DNA of 64,000 bases from Persicaria tinctoria (GCA_037127255.1 JBANSL010000013.1:58564188-58628187); one strand, 5' to 3'. Shown: positions 13,401-26,257, numbered from the stretch's first letter. Program-made: numbers and translations. The notes: a model not told the origin generated them from the letters alone.

Positions 13401-15626
13401 TTGAATCGGAAGGAAGTCTATGGACTGTAGAATCAAAGTCAGTGGATGTACGATTCTACAAATAAACAAAATAGAGTACTCATGATATAATAACCTAATA
13501 TACTGTAAATTTCTTATATTCAAATGAAAATAGTATAAATTTCTTATGTAATAGACATTTTGTAGGATCGTAAGAATCATATTAAGGGTCGGGATCGTAC
13601 ATAAGATCCTACTGTTTCTCTAGATCATTTTTTTTTATCATAAGATCCCACCTTCAATAAGATAACTTGGATTTTAACAATTCTTGCTTGCTTTAATTAC
13701 TCGTCAAACTTTATGTAATTCATATCCCTTCTCCGTGAAAATCTCATTCTAGTTTATGGATTTTGTATGCAGAAATTTTCCTCAGGGTACCATCAGTGAT
13801 ATGGTGAAGGATGTTTCTGAAGGAATCTCATTTGTTTCCAATCACATCCCTTTTTATGGTGGCGATGCTAACAGGTAGTTAACCATATTCTTTTTATGTA
13901 AATTTTGCGTTGGATTCATTGATCTCCTTGTCTTTGTCCAATTGTAGAATTTATCTTATGGGACAATCAGCTGGTGCACATATCTCAGCTTGTGCTCTGG
14001 TGAAGCAGGCAATTAAAGAGGCTGCTGGAGAGAGCATCTCTTGGAGCATCTCACATATTAAGGGATATTTTGGTGTCTCTGGAGGGTAAGGAATGAAATC
14101 CCAATTACTGCCTTATTTTCTTTTACATCTAAAGTCTCTTGTTCTTTGGGCGTTTCTGGTATGTGTTTGTTTCAGGAAGATTTTGGACTTATCTTGTTAG
14201 AACACCTCAAAACTTCTAATCATGTAACAGGTACAACCTCATCAAGTTGGTTGATCACTTCCACAAACGAGGCCTCTATCGCTCTATTTTCTTAAGGTGA
14301 CTATCTCAGGATCCACTATTTGCATGTTCAAGTTCAACCATGTTTCTTTGATACCATTTCTAGGAATAACTTCATTTTTCCAGCATTATGGAAGGAGAAC
14401 AGTCCCTTGAGCAGTTTTCACCTGAAATCATGATACAAGAGAAGACAACCACAAAAGCTTTATCCTTATTGCCCCCATTCATCCTCTTCCATGGGAACGA
14501 CGATTTATCTATCCCTCCAGAAGCCAGGTACAATTCTTCTCTTTCATCATGAGAACAATTGCTCCTAGAAATATCTTATGGATGCAACTTGAAATATCTT
14601 ATGCATTCAACCCCTTTCACATGGATGCATGCCTTTCATGAGATCTACTGATGTTTTTCTAATCCGTGAAATATGATGTTGATCTTCTTTTAAAAAACAA
14701 AACAAATGATTAGACTTGTGTTCTTAGGCCTGTCAATCAATTGAAGTCGGGTATTTTCGAGGTGGGCCATTTACTACTTTCAAGTTTGTGGTCTGGAGTG
14801 ACGGTTGGATTGAAAGACACTCTACCCTAAATCTAAAATTCTTTGGTTGAGTGGTCTTTTGATTTTCAAAATTCCAAATTAGGGTCATCTTGTAGAGTAG
14901 ATGTGGGTGTGGTTTGTAGACGTAGTACTAATCCTGAAATTATCCCATTGGGTAACATTTTGATAGATCTATCTCCAATTGATGTTCCATGAATGTATAT
15001 CTTGTAAATCTTTAGTTTCTTCTTCCTTTCTTCCATATCTTTACTATGGTTGCTGGTGTTCTTCTGCAGTAAAAGCTTTTCAGATGCTCTGAATAGCAAG
15101 GGTGTCCACGCTGAACTAGTTTTGTACGATGGCAAGACTCATACTGACTTGTTTCTCCAGGTGAGTATATAATTTGAACATCTTTGTTTGGCAGCTTCCA
15201 AGGCTTCTTCTTCTTTATTTTTATTTTTTTTGTTTGTTTTGTTTAATACGTTGTCTTACATAGCATCCTTGATTTATTTAATTAGGATTCCTGTTTGATG
15301 AACTATCAACTGCCAATATTTTGAGCTGCAAGTTGTAAAACAATTTACGATTTTGCATCAGCTGGTAAAATGAATCATGCATCCCAACTAGACAAACTCC
15401 TAGCTAGAATGTCATTTATGATTTTGCGTGGCAAGTTCTCAGGAAATATGAACAATGATGGCAGGATCCTTTGAGAGGCGGAAAGGACCCCCTTTTTGAC
15501 CAAGTCGTGGCCGTCATCCATTCTGAGGACCAGGAGGCCCTTGCCAGGGATGCCATGGCACCGCCACGACGTCGCCTTGCCCCTGAGCTGCTGCTGCAGC
15601 TGGCACATAGGGTCAGCCCTTTCTAG
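10426..15626 (+). CDS. ICME: Isoprenylcysteine alpha-carbonyl methylesterase, 11 exons
   Basis: Membrane-bound alpha/beta hydrolase that removes the methyl ester from prenylated C-terminal cysteines; in Arabidopsis it affects abscisic-acid signalling. Exons: 10426-10736, 11414-11490, 11966-12035, 12191-12271, 13069-13143, 13773-13874, 13948-14085, 14231-14296, 14384-14527, 15070-15160, 15465-15626. They sum to 1317 nt, or 438 aa, close to known ICMEs. Visible features are a hydrophobic segment near residues 105-135, the oxyanion-type GGAW (174-177), the nucleophile Ser246 in GQSAGAH, Asp346 in HGNDD and His379 in DGKTHTD. Exon 5 ends CTACAG/GCAATT, a GC donor; every other intron is GT-AG. Exon phases match throughout. 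The last exon is GC-richer than the rest. An ICME-LIKE paralogue cannot be excluded. Confidence 0.95.
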
Positions 15627-16170
15627 GACGTCTCCTCCGACGATCTTGCTTTGCCGAAAGCGAGAGCTGTTGTTGTGTGTTGTGCAGGAAATTCTTTCAT
15701 TTCTTTGTTGAACTAAAACAGAGGCCCTATGTATTGGGTCGTTGTAAAAAACTTTAGCAACTTGGATAGAAGGCCTCAAGAGTCAAGACCATCAATTTAA
15801 TCTTGCTCGACCGTTAAGAGATTTCTGTCACGAATCATGATGGACAAGATATTATCCATTTGTCGGGGAAATTGGATATTTGCATATGAGGCGGAATCAC
15901 CTGAACCCATTATGACTTGACATCACACATCAGTGCTTAAGTGGACTGAATTCTTTACAAAATCCAATTTTCTGGCGACACATGTGAAAGAGTATTACTA
16001 CATAGCTATTTTTTTTAAAAAAAAACTAAAATAGGTTCTTTGTGGGGATTTTACATTATTGAAACTTTCCTAAATTTTTCCAAAATAGATAAACAAAATA
16101 AATATTCTTTAAATTATTTCGGATTTAAGTCCAACAACTTTCCCATCTCGAAGATTTGGAGAATCATTTC
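15627..16170. other. ICME 3' flank; no gene seen
   Basis: Probable 3' untranslated sequence followed by AT-rich DNA. I found no exon-like frame and no element with clear ends. Confidence 0.45.
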
Positions 16171-16570
16171 TGTGTTTGGTTGACAAAATGATACAGAAAT
16201 TCAACTTCCCATGAAGTGCATTTATGTGTTTGGTTGACAAAGTCGGTTAAAAACCCACGAAGTTAAAAAACTCAGGAAGTATGATATATTTCTGTGTTTG
16301 GTTGACAAAATGATACAGAAATTCAACTTCCCAGAAATTTCAATTCCTCCAAATCGTAGGAAGTGCACTTACCTAGAGGGGACTAGGTAAGTTCAACTTC
16401 CACCCTTTTTAATGTGAATTTATTTATTTTCCTATTTATATCACTAAAAACCAATATTCAACCAAATAACTTTTTTCAATTCATAGGAAGTGCATTTCAC
16501 GGGAATTCAATTCATGGGAAGTAAGTTCCCGGGAATTTCACTTCCCAAATTCAACCAAACGAGCCCTTAA
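16171..16570. repeat. Repeated TGTGTTTGGTTGACAAA phrases, MITE-like
   Basis: The phrase begins at 16171, 16225 (variant) and 16292, interleaved with copies of 'acagaaattcaacttccca' and 'gaagtgcatt'. The right edge ends with aaccaaacgagccc, a terminus often seen in plant hAT or PIF MITEs. The left end could not be paired with certainty, so the element type is open. Confidence 0.5.
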
Positions 16571-17036
16571 TTGGGAGACTTCCGTAGATTGAGAGAATTC
16601 TCTATATTTTTTTTCTATTGCTTCTTCATTTTGGGGAATGTGATGGGAAATCTGTTGGGCAAAAAAATACATTAAAATTCTCCAAAACTCAAAAATCTCC
16701 AAAATAGGGAAACTGTTGAAGATGTTCTTACTATCTTACACATCTATCTATGTCTATCTATCTATATCTATTCTTAATTTAGAAGATTTTATACTTATAT
16801 GTCAATCGCAAGCGCCAGGATCGGTAGGTGCCAGACTCACTTATGTGAGTGCCGTCTCTGCTTCTTCATGTTTTCTTCATCTCTCACTTGGCTTCCTCTT
16901 TACCTCCTTCTTGGGTCTTCTCTTTATCTTCAAGTCATCCTAAGTACTCCAACATCTTTAGGGCTCCGGCATCGCCCTCTTGCACCATCTCTTCGAGCTC
17001 GGACTCGTGAATCTGCATAATTGACATAGAAAATCG
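16571..17036. other. Spacer without recognisable genes
   Basis: Short frames only. A CTAT-rich stretch lies near 16743-16770. Nothing else supported. Confidence 0.4.
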
Positions 17037-17157
17037 TAGATTCCGAACTTCGAATAAAAAATGATAAAGATGCGATTCAGCTATGAAATCCTATAAAATG
17101 CGACCTAAAACTACCCTAAATCTACAGAGAATGCCTGTACAAATATATGCATTATCA
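17037..17157 (-). repeat. 3' LTR fragment of the Athila-like element
   Basis: Shares the TGATAATGCATAT start and the GAAGTTCGGAATCTAC block with the 5' LTR at 21554-21984. Similarity fades below about 17037. Confidence 0.6.
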
Positions 17158-18970
17158 GTGGACTCCCTGACAGCGGTACTTGGCTCGCGGCAACGGATAA
17201 TGCTTGTTGGCAGCAGAATTCCAACATAGCTCGAGATAAATTGTAAAGTCTCATTTGAAAATTCTCCAAGTGTCGTTAGCTTCTCCCCCACACTCTCCGA
17301 GTGCACAATCCGGCTAAGGTGACCGGCCACGAAGTTCTCGACACCCTTCTTGTCTTTATGCCAAACTCACTCAAGAGCAAGATCCATCGAATAAGCCTTA
17401 GTTTGGCATACTTCTTCCTCATGAGATACCTAAGAGTGCCATGATCAGAATATATGATTACATTTCCGTCGAGCAAGTATGTACGCAACTTGTCCAAAGC
17501 GAACATCACGACCAATAGCTTCTTATCCGTGGTTGTATAGTTTCTTTGGGATCTGTTTGGCATCATGGATGCATAATAAATGACATGTGAGGCCTTGTCG
17601 GTCTTTTTTCCCTAGTGCTGCTCCAACAACGTAATAACTAGCATCACACATAAATTCGAATGGGAGTGGCCACACCAGATCTTGGATGATTGTTGCAATG
17701 ACAAAGCGACCTTTAACCTCGTGGAAAGCCTCCCTAATCTTCTTGTCAAACTCAAATGTAGCGTCCTTCTTCAGAAATTCACAAAGTGCTGAGGTGATCT
17801 TTGAAAAATCCTTGATAAATATTTGGTAGAAGCCTGCATGAGAAAGGAGGACAAAGCAAATATTGAATGATTTGAACCTTTACCATATCAACGTCAATTC
17901 CCTTTTGGGAGACGATGTGACCTAGAAAAATCACTTGCTCAACCATAAACTGACACTTTTTGGATCTTTAAACCAAATTAGTTTCCACACATTCTTTTCA
18001 AAACTAATGCCAAGTGGTTCAAGCAAGAGTCAAAGCTATGACCATGATCAATAAAAATTTCCATAAAATTTTCAATGTACTTGGAGAAAATACTTACCAT
18101 ACACGTTTGGAACGTACTGTGTGCATTACATATTCCAAATGGCATTCTACGTGATGCAAAAGTGCCAAGAGGACATGTCAATTCGTCTTTTCTTGGTACT
18201 CTAGTGCGATGGCGATTTGATAGTAGCCCGAGTTGCCATCCAAGAAGAAATGGTAGGCTCTTCTGATGAAGCCCTCCACCATTTGGTCCATAAATGGGGG
18301 AGAGAAGTGGTAGTTGCGAGTCTCCACGTTTAATTTATGATAGCCAATGCAAACTCTTCATCTGGTTTGGACTCATGTAGGAACTAGCTCTCCTTCTTTG
18401 TTTTCCACGCACGACCATGATGCCTCATTTGTTGGGAATCACTTGTGTCGGGCTCACCCACTTGCTATCGGAAATGGGGTAGATCATTCCAACTTGAAGT
18501 AGCTTCAAAACCTTCTTCTTGAGTGCCTCCATCATTGGTGGATTAAAGCGCCAAAGTGGTTTCCTCGATGGTTTGGCTCCCACTTCTAGATGTATACGGT
18601 GCATACACATGGTCGGACATATTCCTTTGATGTCTGTAACTGTCCATCCAAGGGTCATCTTATATTTTATGAGCACCGCCACTAACCTTTCTTCTTGATC
18701 TAGATTGAGCTTATTTGATATGATGACCGGCAAAGTGTCTCCATCACTCAAGAAAGCGTACTTGAGGTGTTCCAACAATGGCTTAAGCTCTATATCGGGT
18801 GCATGCACAATAGAAGGTAAATGTTTCTCGCTTGGAAAGGTTAGTGTCAAGGCATCATTTCTTTTATAAGTATTTTGAGCCTCTAATAACCCTATGATTT
18901 CTTGCAAGTAAGGTGAGATAGAATATTCAAGTGAAGGCTGATCTAGAGGAGCTTCTAAAGCTACTTGCAA
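17158..18970 (-). pseudogene. Athila-like pol remnant: reverse transcriptase and RNase H
   Basis: The N-terminal reverse-transcriptase part is open at 18425-18970 (CMHRIHLEVGAKPSRKPLWR, then KLLQVGMIYPISDSKWVSP). The palm follows in another frame at 17978-18181 (FASRRMPFGICNAHSTFQ), where the expected YxDD catalytic box reads FIDHG, so it is inactive. RNase H lies at 17276-17566 (YTTTDKKLLVVMFALDKLR, then IIYSDHGTLRYL) and its tail continues to about 17160. Several frameshifts separate the parts. Confidence 0.8.
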
Positions 18971-20361
18971 CTCATCTTTTCCATTAAGCTAAAAAACGTC
19001 ATCTATGGAAAGTTCAATAGCATCAATAGAAAACAAGGAGTGTTCGTCGAAAGGATGCTTCATGGCATCGAATATGCAATACTTTATCTTCTCGCCCTCG
19101 AACTCCGTTGTGAGCAAACCTGCATACACATCAATCTTTGTTCCGGGTGGTTCTTAAGAAAGGTCTACTTAAGAGAATAGGCACCTCCGAAACACCTTGT
19201 TCCATGTCCAAAACAAAGAAATATGTGGGAAAGATCGATTAGATTGTCCATCATAACAAAAACATCCTCTACAAACCCCTAGGATAATTTGGGAGCGATA
19301 TGTCAATTGGGTAACCATTCTAGTTTCTTACAAAGCACCAAAATGAAGGGATTTATACAGTGAGTATGAGATCACATTAATAAATGATTTTAAATCTAAC
19401 TTGACATGTTTAAATTTAACATCACCTATAGTGCAAGGAATAGTAAACATACCTAAGTCACTACACTTTTTAGGCATTCACCTTTCCAACATAGCGGCGA
19501 CATGTTCGCTCACTTGCACTTTTTGCTTCCCCTTAAATTTTTGCTTCCTCTTGATCTTGCATAATCATTCAAGAATTTAGCATAACGAGGAAAGCTTTAA
19601 CCAATTTGAGTGGGGGTGTTTACCTCATACTTGAAGAATGTTTCAAAGAGTCCAGTGTCATTCTCCGGCTTCCTTAAATCTTTAAACGCTCTGGGGGAAG
19701 GGTGCCACAGGCTTATAGATGTTGAGAGGAGGTCCAGAAATAGCATCTCTCTCGAACTTGGCTCTTCTATTGGCAGTGAGACAGGATTCGCTGGAGCGGT
19801 GATGTTTTGCTAGACCGAATTGGGCAGCGGGTACCGAGAGCTTATGGTTCAACAGGCCCACTAGAAGTGAGACCTGATTTGATGAAAATGGGGAAGGATT
19901 TGCTGGCACAGTGAGTCTGGATTTGTTGCAGTGAGTTTTGTTTGTGTTGGCGAATCTAGATTCGCAAAAGCCAATAGAATCTGTTGTAACAAATTTTCCA
20001 TAGAGATGTTCTCTTTTTTTTCGTCGATGTTGTTTTCTTCCTCAATGTCTTCTAAGGTCTCCTTTTCACCCCGAGGAGTTCTGAGGTAGCTTGACCGAGT
20101 CCCTTGCTTATAGCTCTCCAATTTCTTGACCCATTGCATTCTCTTGCCCGAGGCCCTATTTGATGATTGTCATATTGTGCTCTAGCTTGGGGCCCTTCTT
20201 GTTGGTACGGAGGGTGCTATTGATTGAACCTACCACCATAGCTCTAAGACCCGGGGTCTAAAGAGGGGTCAACCCATACCACCTAGCCATCTCAGGTTTG
20301 TTGTCCTCACTTGAAACCTGAAAGGGAAGAGCTCTTATAACATAAGTAGGGCTTGAATAAC
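18971..20361 (-). pseudogene. Gag C-terminus and protease region, heavily decayed
   Basis: Minus-strand fragments keep the order expected between gag and reverse transcriptase. They include a charged gag tail (19861-20139) and a stretch near 19500-19720 with KPVAPFPQS and RYAKFLNDY, typical of Athila-type gag-pol linkers. Many stops and shifts; the protease active site cannot be identified. Confidence 0.55.
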
Positions 20362-21480
20362 TTATAAATCACTCCCAACATCATTATAATATCCGATGCG
20401 GGACGAGGTGTTGTAATAGTCTTGATGAAAATTAAAGTTATAGAAATTGTTTCCATAATTGCAGCGGGGACCGTAGTTTCCCATGGCATTGACCTCCATG
20501 GCTCCATCTTGCATTTGACAACATAGATCGTTAGAATGAGATGGATCTCCACACACCGCATATGCTTTGACTTGTTGATGAACTCCTTGCAATGTTAGGT
20601 TCCTTAGGGACTCTCTAATCTCCTTGAGCTCGTTTTGCATGCTTGATGTAGCGAAGTCTAAGTGAAGGACTCCTCTAGCTCCATGAGACCTCCGGTATTG
20701 TTGAGAAGCATTAGCAAGCTTCTCAATTACTTTCATAACTTCGATTGGTGTCTTATTTAGGATGTTCCCTCCATTAGCGGTGTTAACCGATCCACGATCA
20801 CTGTCGAGTAGTCCCTCATAGAGATATAGGACCAAATCGTCCTCTGAAAATCCATGGTAGGGGTAACTCGCCTTGAGCTTCTTGAATCTCTCTACATATT
20901 CGTAGAGTGTCTCCTTGATTGATTGCTTGATGCTTGAGATCTCCTTCTCCAAGATGTTGTGTCTAGTGGTAGGGAAGTATTTGTGCAAGAAAGCCTTCTT
21001 CATCTCCATCCATGTGGTAATTCTCTCTGTGGGTACGTAGTAGAGCCAATCATTGGTCGCATTCTTCAAGGGAAAGGGGAAGGCAATGGACATCATTTGG
21101 TCCTCTGAAATTCCATGGGGTCTCAACCTGTCGCAAATTCCGTGAAAATCTACAAGGTGCTTGTTTGGGTCTTCTCCACTCATGCCATGGAACATTGGCA
21201 AGAAGGGGACCATGGGGACTTAAACTCGATCTTGGTGCATTCTAGGAGAACAGGGAGCGTAATTGCCAATGGTTGGGTTATCAAGTTTGGCTCCTTTAGC
21301 TCATTCAAGTTTGGCTTCTTTAGTTCATTCAAGTTGTTTGGTAGATTGTTGTCTCCCCTCTCTTCTCCGCTTTTCGGATTGGATGAGTGCTTCCTTCGCA
21401 ACCTAGAAGTCGTCCTCTCAATTTTTGAATCAAAGGGCAAGAGATTGGAATTAGTAAAACGAGTGTGGAGCATGTAAGTT
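20362..21480 (-). pseudogene. Athila-like gag (capsid and zinc knuckle)
   Basis: A 283-codon frame (20362-21213) reads as a Ty3/gypsy gag. Capsid-type sequence runs through FHGMSGEDPNKHLVDFHGIC, NDWLYYVP, FPTTRHNILEKEI and LYEYVERFKKLKASYPYHGF, with a knuckle-like CGDPSHSNDLC near the C-terminus. The N-terminal part continues upstream in a shifted frame to about 21480, where LNELKxPN is duplicated, so at least one frameshift has occurred. The capsid helices align by eye with the ORF of the gag-only elements at 28348, 38787 and 42154. Confidence 0.8.
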
Positions 21481-21530
21481 GTCCACACAAAAGACTGTGT
21501 TTAAACTACACAAATAAATTGAATTAGATC

Positions 21531-21548
21531 TTCCCGGAAACGGCCCAA
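21531..21548 (-). other. Degenerate Asp-tRNA primer-binding site
   Basis: Minus strand TTGGGCCGTTTCCGGGAA, three mismatches from the plant Asp-tRNA complement found intact at 28220-28237. Lies just inside the 5' LTR. Confidence 0.65.
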
Positions 21549-21553
21549 AATTT

Positions 21554-21984
21554 AACAGGACTAAAGATTTCATAATGCAATTTAATCTCCAACAAGTAAA
21601 AAAAGTGGGAAATGTGCAATCTTTAAATAAAAGTAAGTAGACCAAGGTAAAGATGTAATTTTTAAGGATAAAACAAGAGTAGAAAGTGGTTTTCTGTATG
21701 AGTTCTTCGATAATGGTTGGCTTATTAATCATCAAATTCTTTTCAAGTTATGTATTTTCCTACAAATTCCTTTCATCTTGGTTTAAATAGAATAAAAAAA
21801 CAAAAGTTAAATTAATCCCTTACACCCCGATGCAACTCTAACACGGTTAAAGATTTAACAAAGAGTAGATTCCGAACTTCACTACGAAATGAGTTCTAAA
21901 CTAAATTAACACTAAAACATGAATATTTTACAATGAAAATATATCTAAACTAATCTATAATGTCTATTAAAATATGCATTATCA
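21554..21984 (-). repeat. 5' LTR of the Athila-like element
   Basis: About 430 bp, starting with TGATAATGCATATT on the minus strand and ending just before the primer-binding site. The exact 3' end is uncertain by a few bases. Confidence 0.6.
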
Positions 21985-22219
21985 ATTGCTCTTCTCTTAA
22001 CGTCCTTTTATTTTAATGCATTTTTTTAATATGAAGTTTCACCGCATTTATACTTTTTGAAATGAAGCAGTTTATACTTTCTGAAGTAAGCTTGTCTTAA
22101 AGATAAACTACCTTGTGCACTAGTTATTCATTTTACCAACTTCTCTTCTCCTTTATAAATATATATATATATAAAATTACAACTTATTTAAACTACATTC
22201 TCTGCTCATTTTGCTGTAA

Positions 22220-22530
22220 GTTTTAAGCCATTTGCATTTTTTTTCTTCGAGTTTCAGTAGTATTGAGAGGAGTTGCACAAAGGCGTGCTAAAAAGAGAGG
22301 TGGTTCTTGGAATATGGAGGGTACAAGGACGACCCAAGAGCTGGAGGTTAGAGCCCAACAGGTCGATGAAAGAGCAACGAAGGCTTAGGAGGACTTGAAC
22401 AGGCGATTGAGAAGTGCAACATGGTGAATGGAGAGATTGATGCAATGAAGAAGCATGTATATGCACTGGAGTTGCTCGTCCACCAACTTCTCCCTTCACT
22501 ACAAACCTCCGAGGTAGTTGACTTCTGAAC
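22220..22530 (+). pseudogene. Coiled-coil C-terminal fragment, possibly of a transposase
   Basis: Plus-strand frames read MEGTRTTQELEVRAQQVDER and, after a stop and a shift, NGEIDAMKKHVYALELLVHQ, both heptad-rich. Such tails occur at the C-termini of plant CACTA-type transposase genes, but no catalytic domain is present. Assignment is tentative. Confidence 0.3.
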
Positions 22531-22689
22531 TTGTTCACATTTTGGTTGTGCAGAGTCATATGGAATTTTGAGAAAGTTTTTGTCCAATGAACAGTTAAAA
22601 CCGAAGTGGCAACATGAATGTGTTGTGTTAATTGGCAATGAAAAATAGGTGAATATTTTCCTTATGTTGTTGACGTGGATTTTCAATCA

Positions 22690-23461
22690 CCTTAATCCTA
22701 TAACATATACCCGACTAACCTAACTAATGTAGTTTGACAAGTACGGGTCAATCTCACAGAGAGTCAATGATTCGTATACAAGTTAGAGTGTTTCAACAAG
22801 AACAAGAAACAAAGAGGGGAAGGGGGTGGTTTGGTGGTTGAAACTAACTAATTAAGAACCAAAGGTAAGCAAAATAACAAAATAAAATACATTGAGTAAA
22901 TATATAGGAAGGAAATAGCTCAGGTTAATCCATTTCGGCACTCAAGTTTCATTCATTGCTCATTGAAATCAAATAGATAACTTCCTCTTGAATACTTTGT
23001 TGTGGAAAGACTAGGTCTTGTAAATCCAATTCATTATTAACTCTACTTAATAGGACATCCAGACCCTAAAAACCCTAATTATTAAACAATCCTAAAACTA
23101 TCAAGATTCAATTTAATAATTGATGAAGACTAAAGGAAATCAACAAAGACGATCAAAATGCACAACGAGTTATTTCATCAATTGCAAATCAATCCTCTAT
23201 ACAATTCCCTAAATCAACCAGCTTTAGAGATTCATACTTTGTTACCCAATAACACAGATAAATCAAACAGTAATTACCTACATCTAGCTATAGATTATCA
23301 TGAAAAAGCATAAGTTGATCAGGATAATGAAAATTCATGAAAACCCTAAACATTTAGCATAGAGAATCAATAATATTCAAAGAGGAGTATAAAGATCTAG
23401 AGATCTCACAATGAAATTGCAAACCTGACGGCTCGATTAATCTCCCCAAGTAAAGAAGTTT
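22690..23461 (-). mobile_element. LTR-like remnant on the minus strand
   Basis: Read in reverse, this stretch follows the layout of the 3' half of the LTRs at 26803 and 37240: a leader with TAGGGTTTT motifs ending in 'actctctgtgagattgaccc', the counterpart of 'attctctgtgggatcgacc'. No primer-binding site follows it. Old and truncated. Confidence 0.45.
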
Positions 23462-23466
23462 AGTTG
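23462..23466. repeat. Target-site duplication AGTTG, left copy
   Basis: Exactly repeated at 33135-33139, flanking the solo LTR. Confidence 0.8.
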
Positions 23467-25030
23467 TGTAAAAGCTTGGATTTTTAAATCCTAATTTTTC
23501 AGAAAAAGGAAAATCAAAATGAATTTAAAAGCGAAATTTAAGAGAAAGTTGTCTAACTCAGATTCCGAACTCATAAAGCGGATTTCTGACCTAATCAAAA
23601 TGTTAAGAACTAACATGGCAACCTCGATTCTCGGTTTTCAAAATTCTAACTCCGCGGAAGAGAGAGCGGGGATTGAGATGCTAACGTCGGAAACTAATTT
23701 CGGAATTCCTCTCGGGATTCAACTCACAACGTCGGAACAAGGTTCCTGCCCTCACCTCTCATGCCTTACCGAGTTTCCCTAGCCCCAAATCCTAACCCAT
23801 TTGAAGAGAAAAGCATTCAAGGTCAAAGATTCCCCTCCCCATTTGAAAGAACACCCACCCCTTCCTTTTTCACTTCACCCTCTCTTGCTCCCCTCTTTTA
23901 TGGAAAGAGACAAACCCCCTCCTCTTATCTTCAAATGCCATCTTCAAACTATCTACTCAAGGAGATAAGGCCATGACATCACCTCCCATTTGAATTGAAC
24001 TCCAATACAAAGCAACACACACTCATCTCATCTTAAAAGTGAGGAGAGGATTGGAAGCCTCACATCTCACAGATCAAACCCTAAAACACTCTCCTCTCCT
24101 TCCTTTTGTGCCGCCACCACCAAGAACCTTCCACCACCACCTCAGCAGCCACCTCCACTCCCCAAACACCACACCTAAACCCAAAGGTTCCACCTTGTCT
24201 CCTCCTCTCTCCATCTCGGCACCATCTAAACACCACTCGCACCTCCTCCTCCTTCTTCCACCTTGAGAACCAAGAAGCTCAGCATCACCTCCAACCTTCC
24301 AAGGAGCCCAAGATAGCCTTTGAAGCCACTCAACAACCTGAAGATCTAAGATTCGAGCCCCCGGAGGTCCTTTGGTCATTTTCGAGCTCAAGAAGGGTAA
24401 GGTGCCTCTTTTATCCTCCTTTCACCTCCAAACCCTCAAAGGTTTCTTCTTTAACCTCATACTGACTTTCCTAGCTCACCCAACACCCGAATATAGAGGA
24501 ATCAGAAGAGAAATTGCACCTCAAGTTACCCCGGAGAAGTAAAGTGAAGAAAAGAAGAGTTGGGTGAGGAATCTCTTCGAATCTTTGAGTTTTACGTTTG
24601 TTTTTTTGTACTAACATGTCCTTGGAAGTATTGGGGAAAAAATCCTTCCGCAGCAAGATGCCCCCTGAATGATTGTTTTAAACCCGTTTTATAAGCGTTT
24701 CAAGGTCGAATATTCTAATCGATTAACTCGGTTTTTGAAACGGTTTTTGGGACTAACTCGGGAAATTATGTGATCGATGACTAACTAGCATGTTGATATG
24801 ATTGATTGACTAATAGCATGATTGTGTAGAATGATGCCATGTATGAATGACTAACGACTTGATGATATGTTAGAGTTATGTATCGCTTGACTTACACCTT
24901 ATGATTATGATGAACTGTTGAGACAATTATATATGCCAATATGTTAGTATGAGCATGCGAATGTGGCTGAATGGAATGTGGAGAATGATGTGGTCTTATG
25001 GAATATGGTGATATGATGAATGGTTGAGCA

Positions 25031-26257
25031 TAGAGCTGGAAAGTCGATTGTTCGGGTCAGTTTCAGGTCAGGCTTGCTCGGGTCGGGTCAATTCGGGTAA
25101 AATTTATGGTCGGGTATTGGTCGGGTCGGACATTGGTCGGGTCGGGTTCGGTCATAATGAATTTTAGATTGATCGGGTTTCAGGTAAAGCCGGGTCATGC
25201 CCATTCGGGTTCAGGTCAAAGCGGGTCGGTCTCGTTCGAGTTTCGGGTCAAGAGGCGGGTCGGTCTCATTTGAGTTTCGAATTAATCAAAGTGGGTATAG
25301 CGGTATAGTTGGTTTGAGTTTTCGGTCGAGCATTTGGAATTTGGATAATTAGGGTGATTTTGACTCGGTTAAATACTTAAATATGTAATTTACTTAAAAT
25401 AAATGATTTTAACTCGGTTGAATACTTAAATATGTAATTTACTTAAAATAAATGATTTTGACTCGGTTGAATACTTGAATATGTAATTTTGACTCGGTTG
25501 AATACACTCATTGTTATTGACTCATCGGTTGTCGACCGATTTTCAAAAAAAAGTCATAATCGGAAATTCGATATTCGGCAACATCGTCATTTTTTAAACA
25601 TTTAAACCAATTGATCGGTGCTATAATTAAATCAAATTAATTGTACATTTAGGTTTTAACCTTATTTTAACTAGCAAGTTGCAAATGGACTTATTTGTGA
25701 TTTGACTATATCATTGGCCCATATCATTTTCAATGCGCATTTCATTTTTCGCTTTTGGCCCATTAGTTTTTTTTAATTATTATTATTAACTTTTGGCCTT
25801 TTAGCATTTCTGACTCGTAATATGTATCGATGTTTTGATTTGATGTATGGCGGTTGACTTACTTGACTAATTTACTTATCTACTTATCTATTGATTTTAC
25901 TTGGGTTCTCTTATTCATATGATAACAATCAACAAAAATAATTGGTGTTTTATATGTTAAAGTATAATCATAATTCAACTTGTGTTAAAATAAAATAAAA
26001 ACATTTAACATTCAAGTATTAAAATGTTGATGTTAAATAACCATTTCAATTCGGGTCGGGTTGGGTCGGGTCGGGTTGAGAATCGGGTCGGGTTCAAAGT
26101 CGGGTCGGGTTTGGGTCGAGTCGGGTTTATCTGTGTTCGGGTCTGTTTCGGGTCGGGTTCGGGTTATGAATGACTCCAGATTTTCGAGTCCCGGGCGGGT
26201 TCGGGTTCATGTGAGTCGGGTTGGGTTTTAAGGTTGGGTCAGGTTTTGCCAGCTCTA
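25031..26257. mobile_element. Non-autonomous hAT element with GGGTCGGG arrays
   Basis: Termini TAGAGCTGGAAA and TTTTGCCAGCTCTA form an inverted repeat. The 8-bp duplication GTTGAGCA is perfect at 25023-25030 and 26258-26265, diagnostic of hAT. Both subterminal regions are dense in GGGTC/CGGGT motifs (about 25055-25270 and 26045-26240). The middle has a partial tandem repeat of 'gactcggttgaatactt' (25358-25505). No transposase frame. Confidence 0.9.

Larger units (their letters stand above)
17037..21984 (-). mobile_element. Decayed Athila-like Ty3/gypsy retrotransposon
   Basis: The minus strand carries a 5' LTR starting TGATAATGCATATT (21984 downward), a degenerate Asp-tRNA primer-binding site (21531-21548), gag, a remnant of the protease region, reverse transcriptase, RNase H, and then the start of a 3' LTR (17157 downward) sharing the TGATAATGCATAT start and a GAAGTTCGGAATCTAC block with the 5' LTR. 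No integrase can be recognised: the frame runs from the RNase H tail straight into the 3' LTR. Frameshifts, stops and LTR divergence show an old insertion. The Athila assignment rests on the gag zinc knuckle form and the pol order. Confidence 0.8.
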
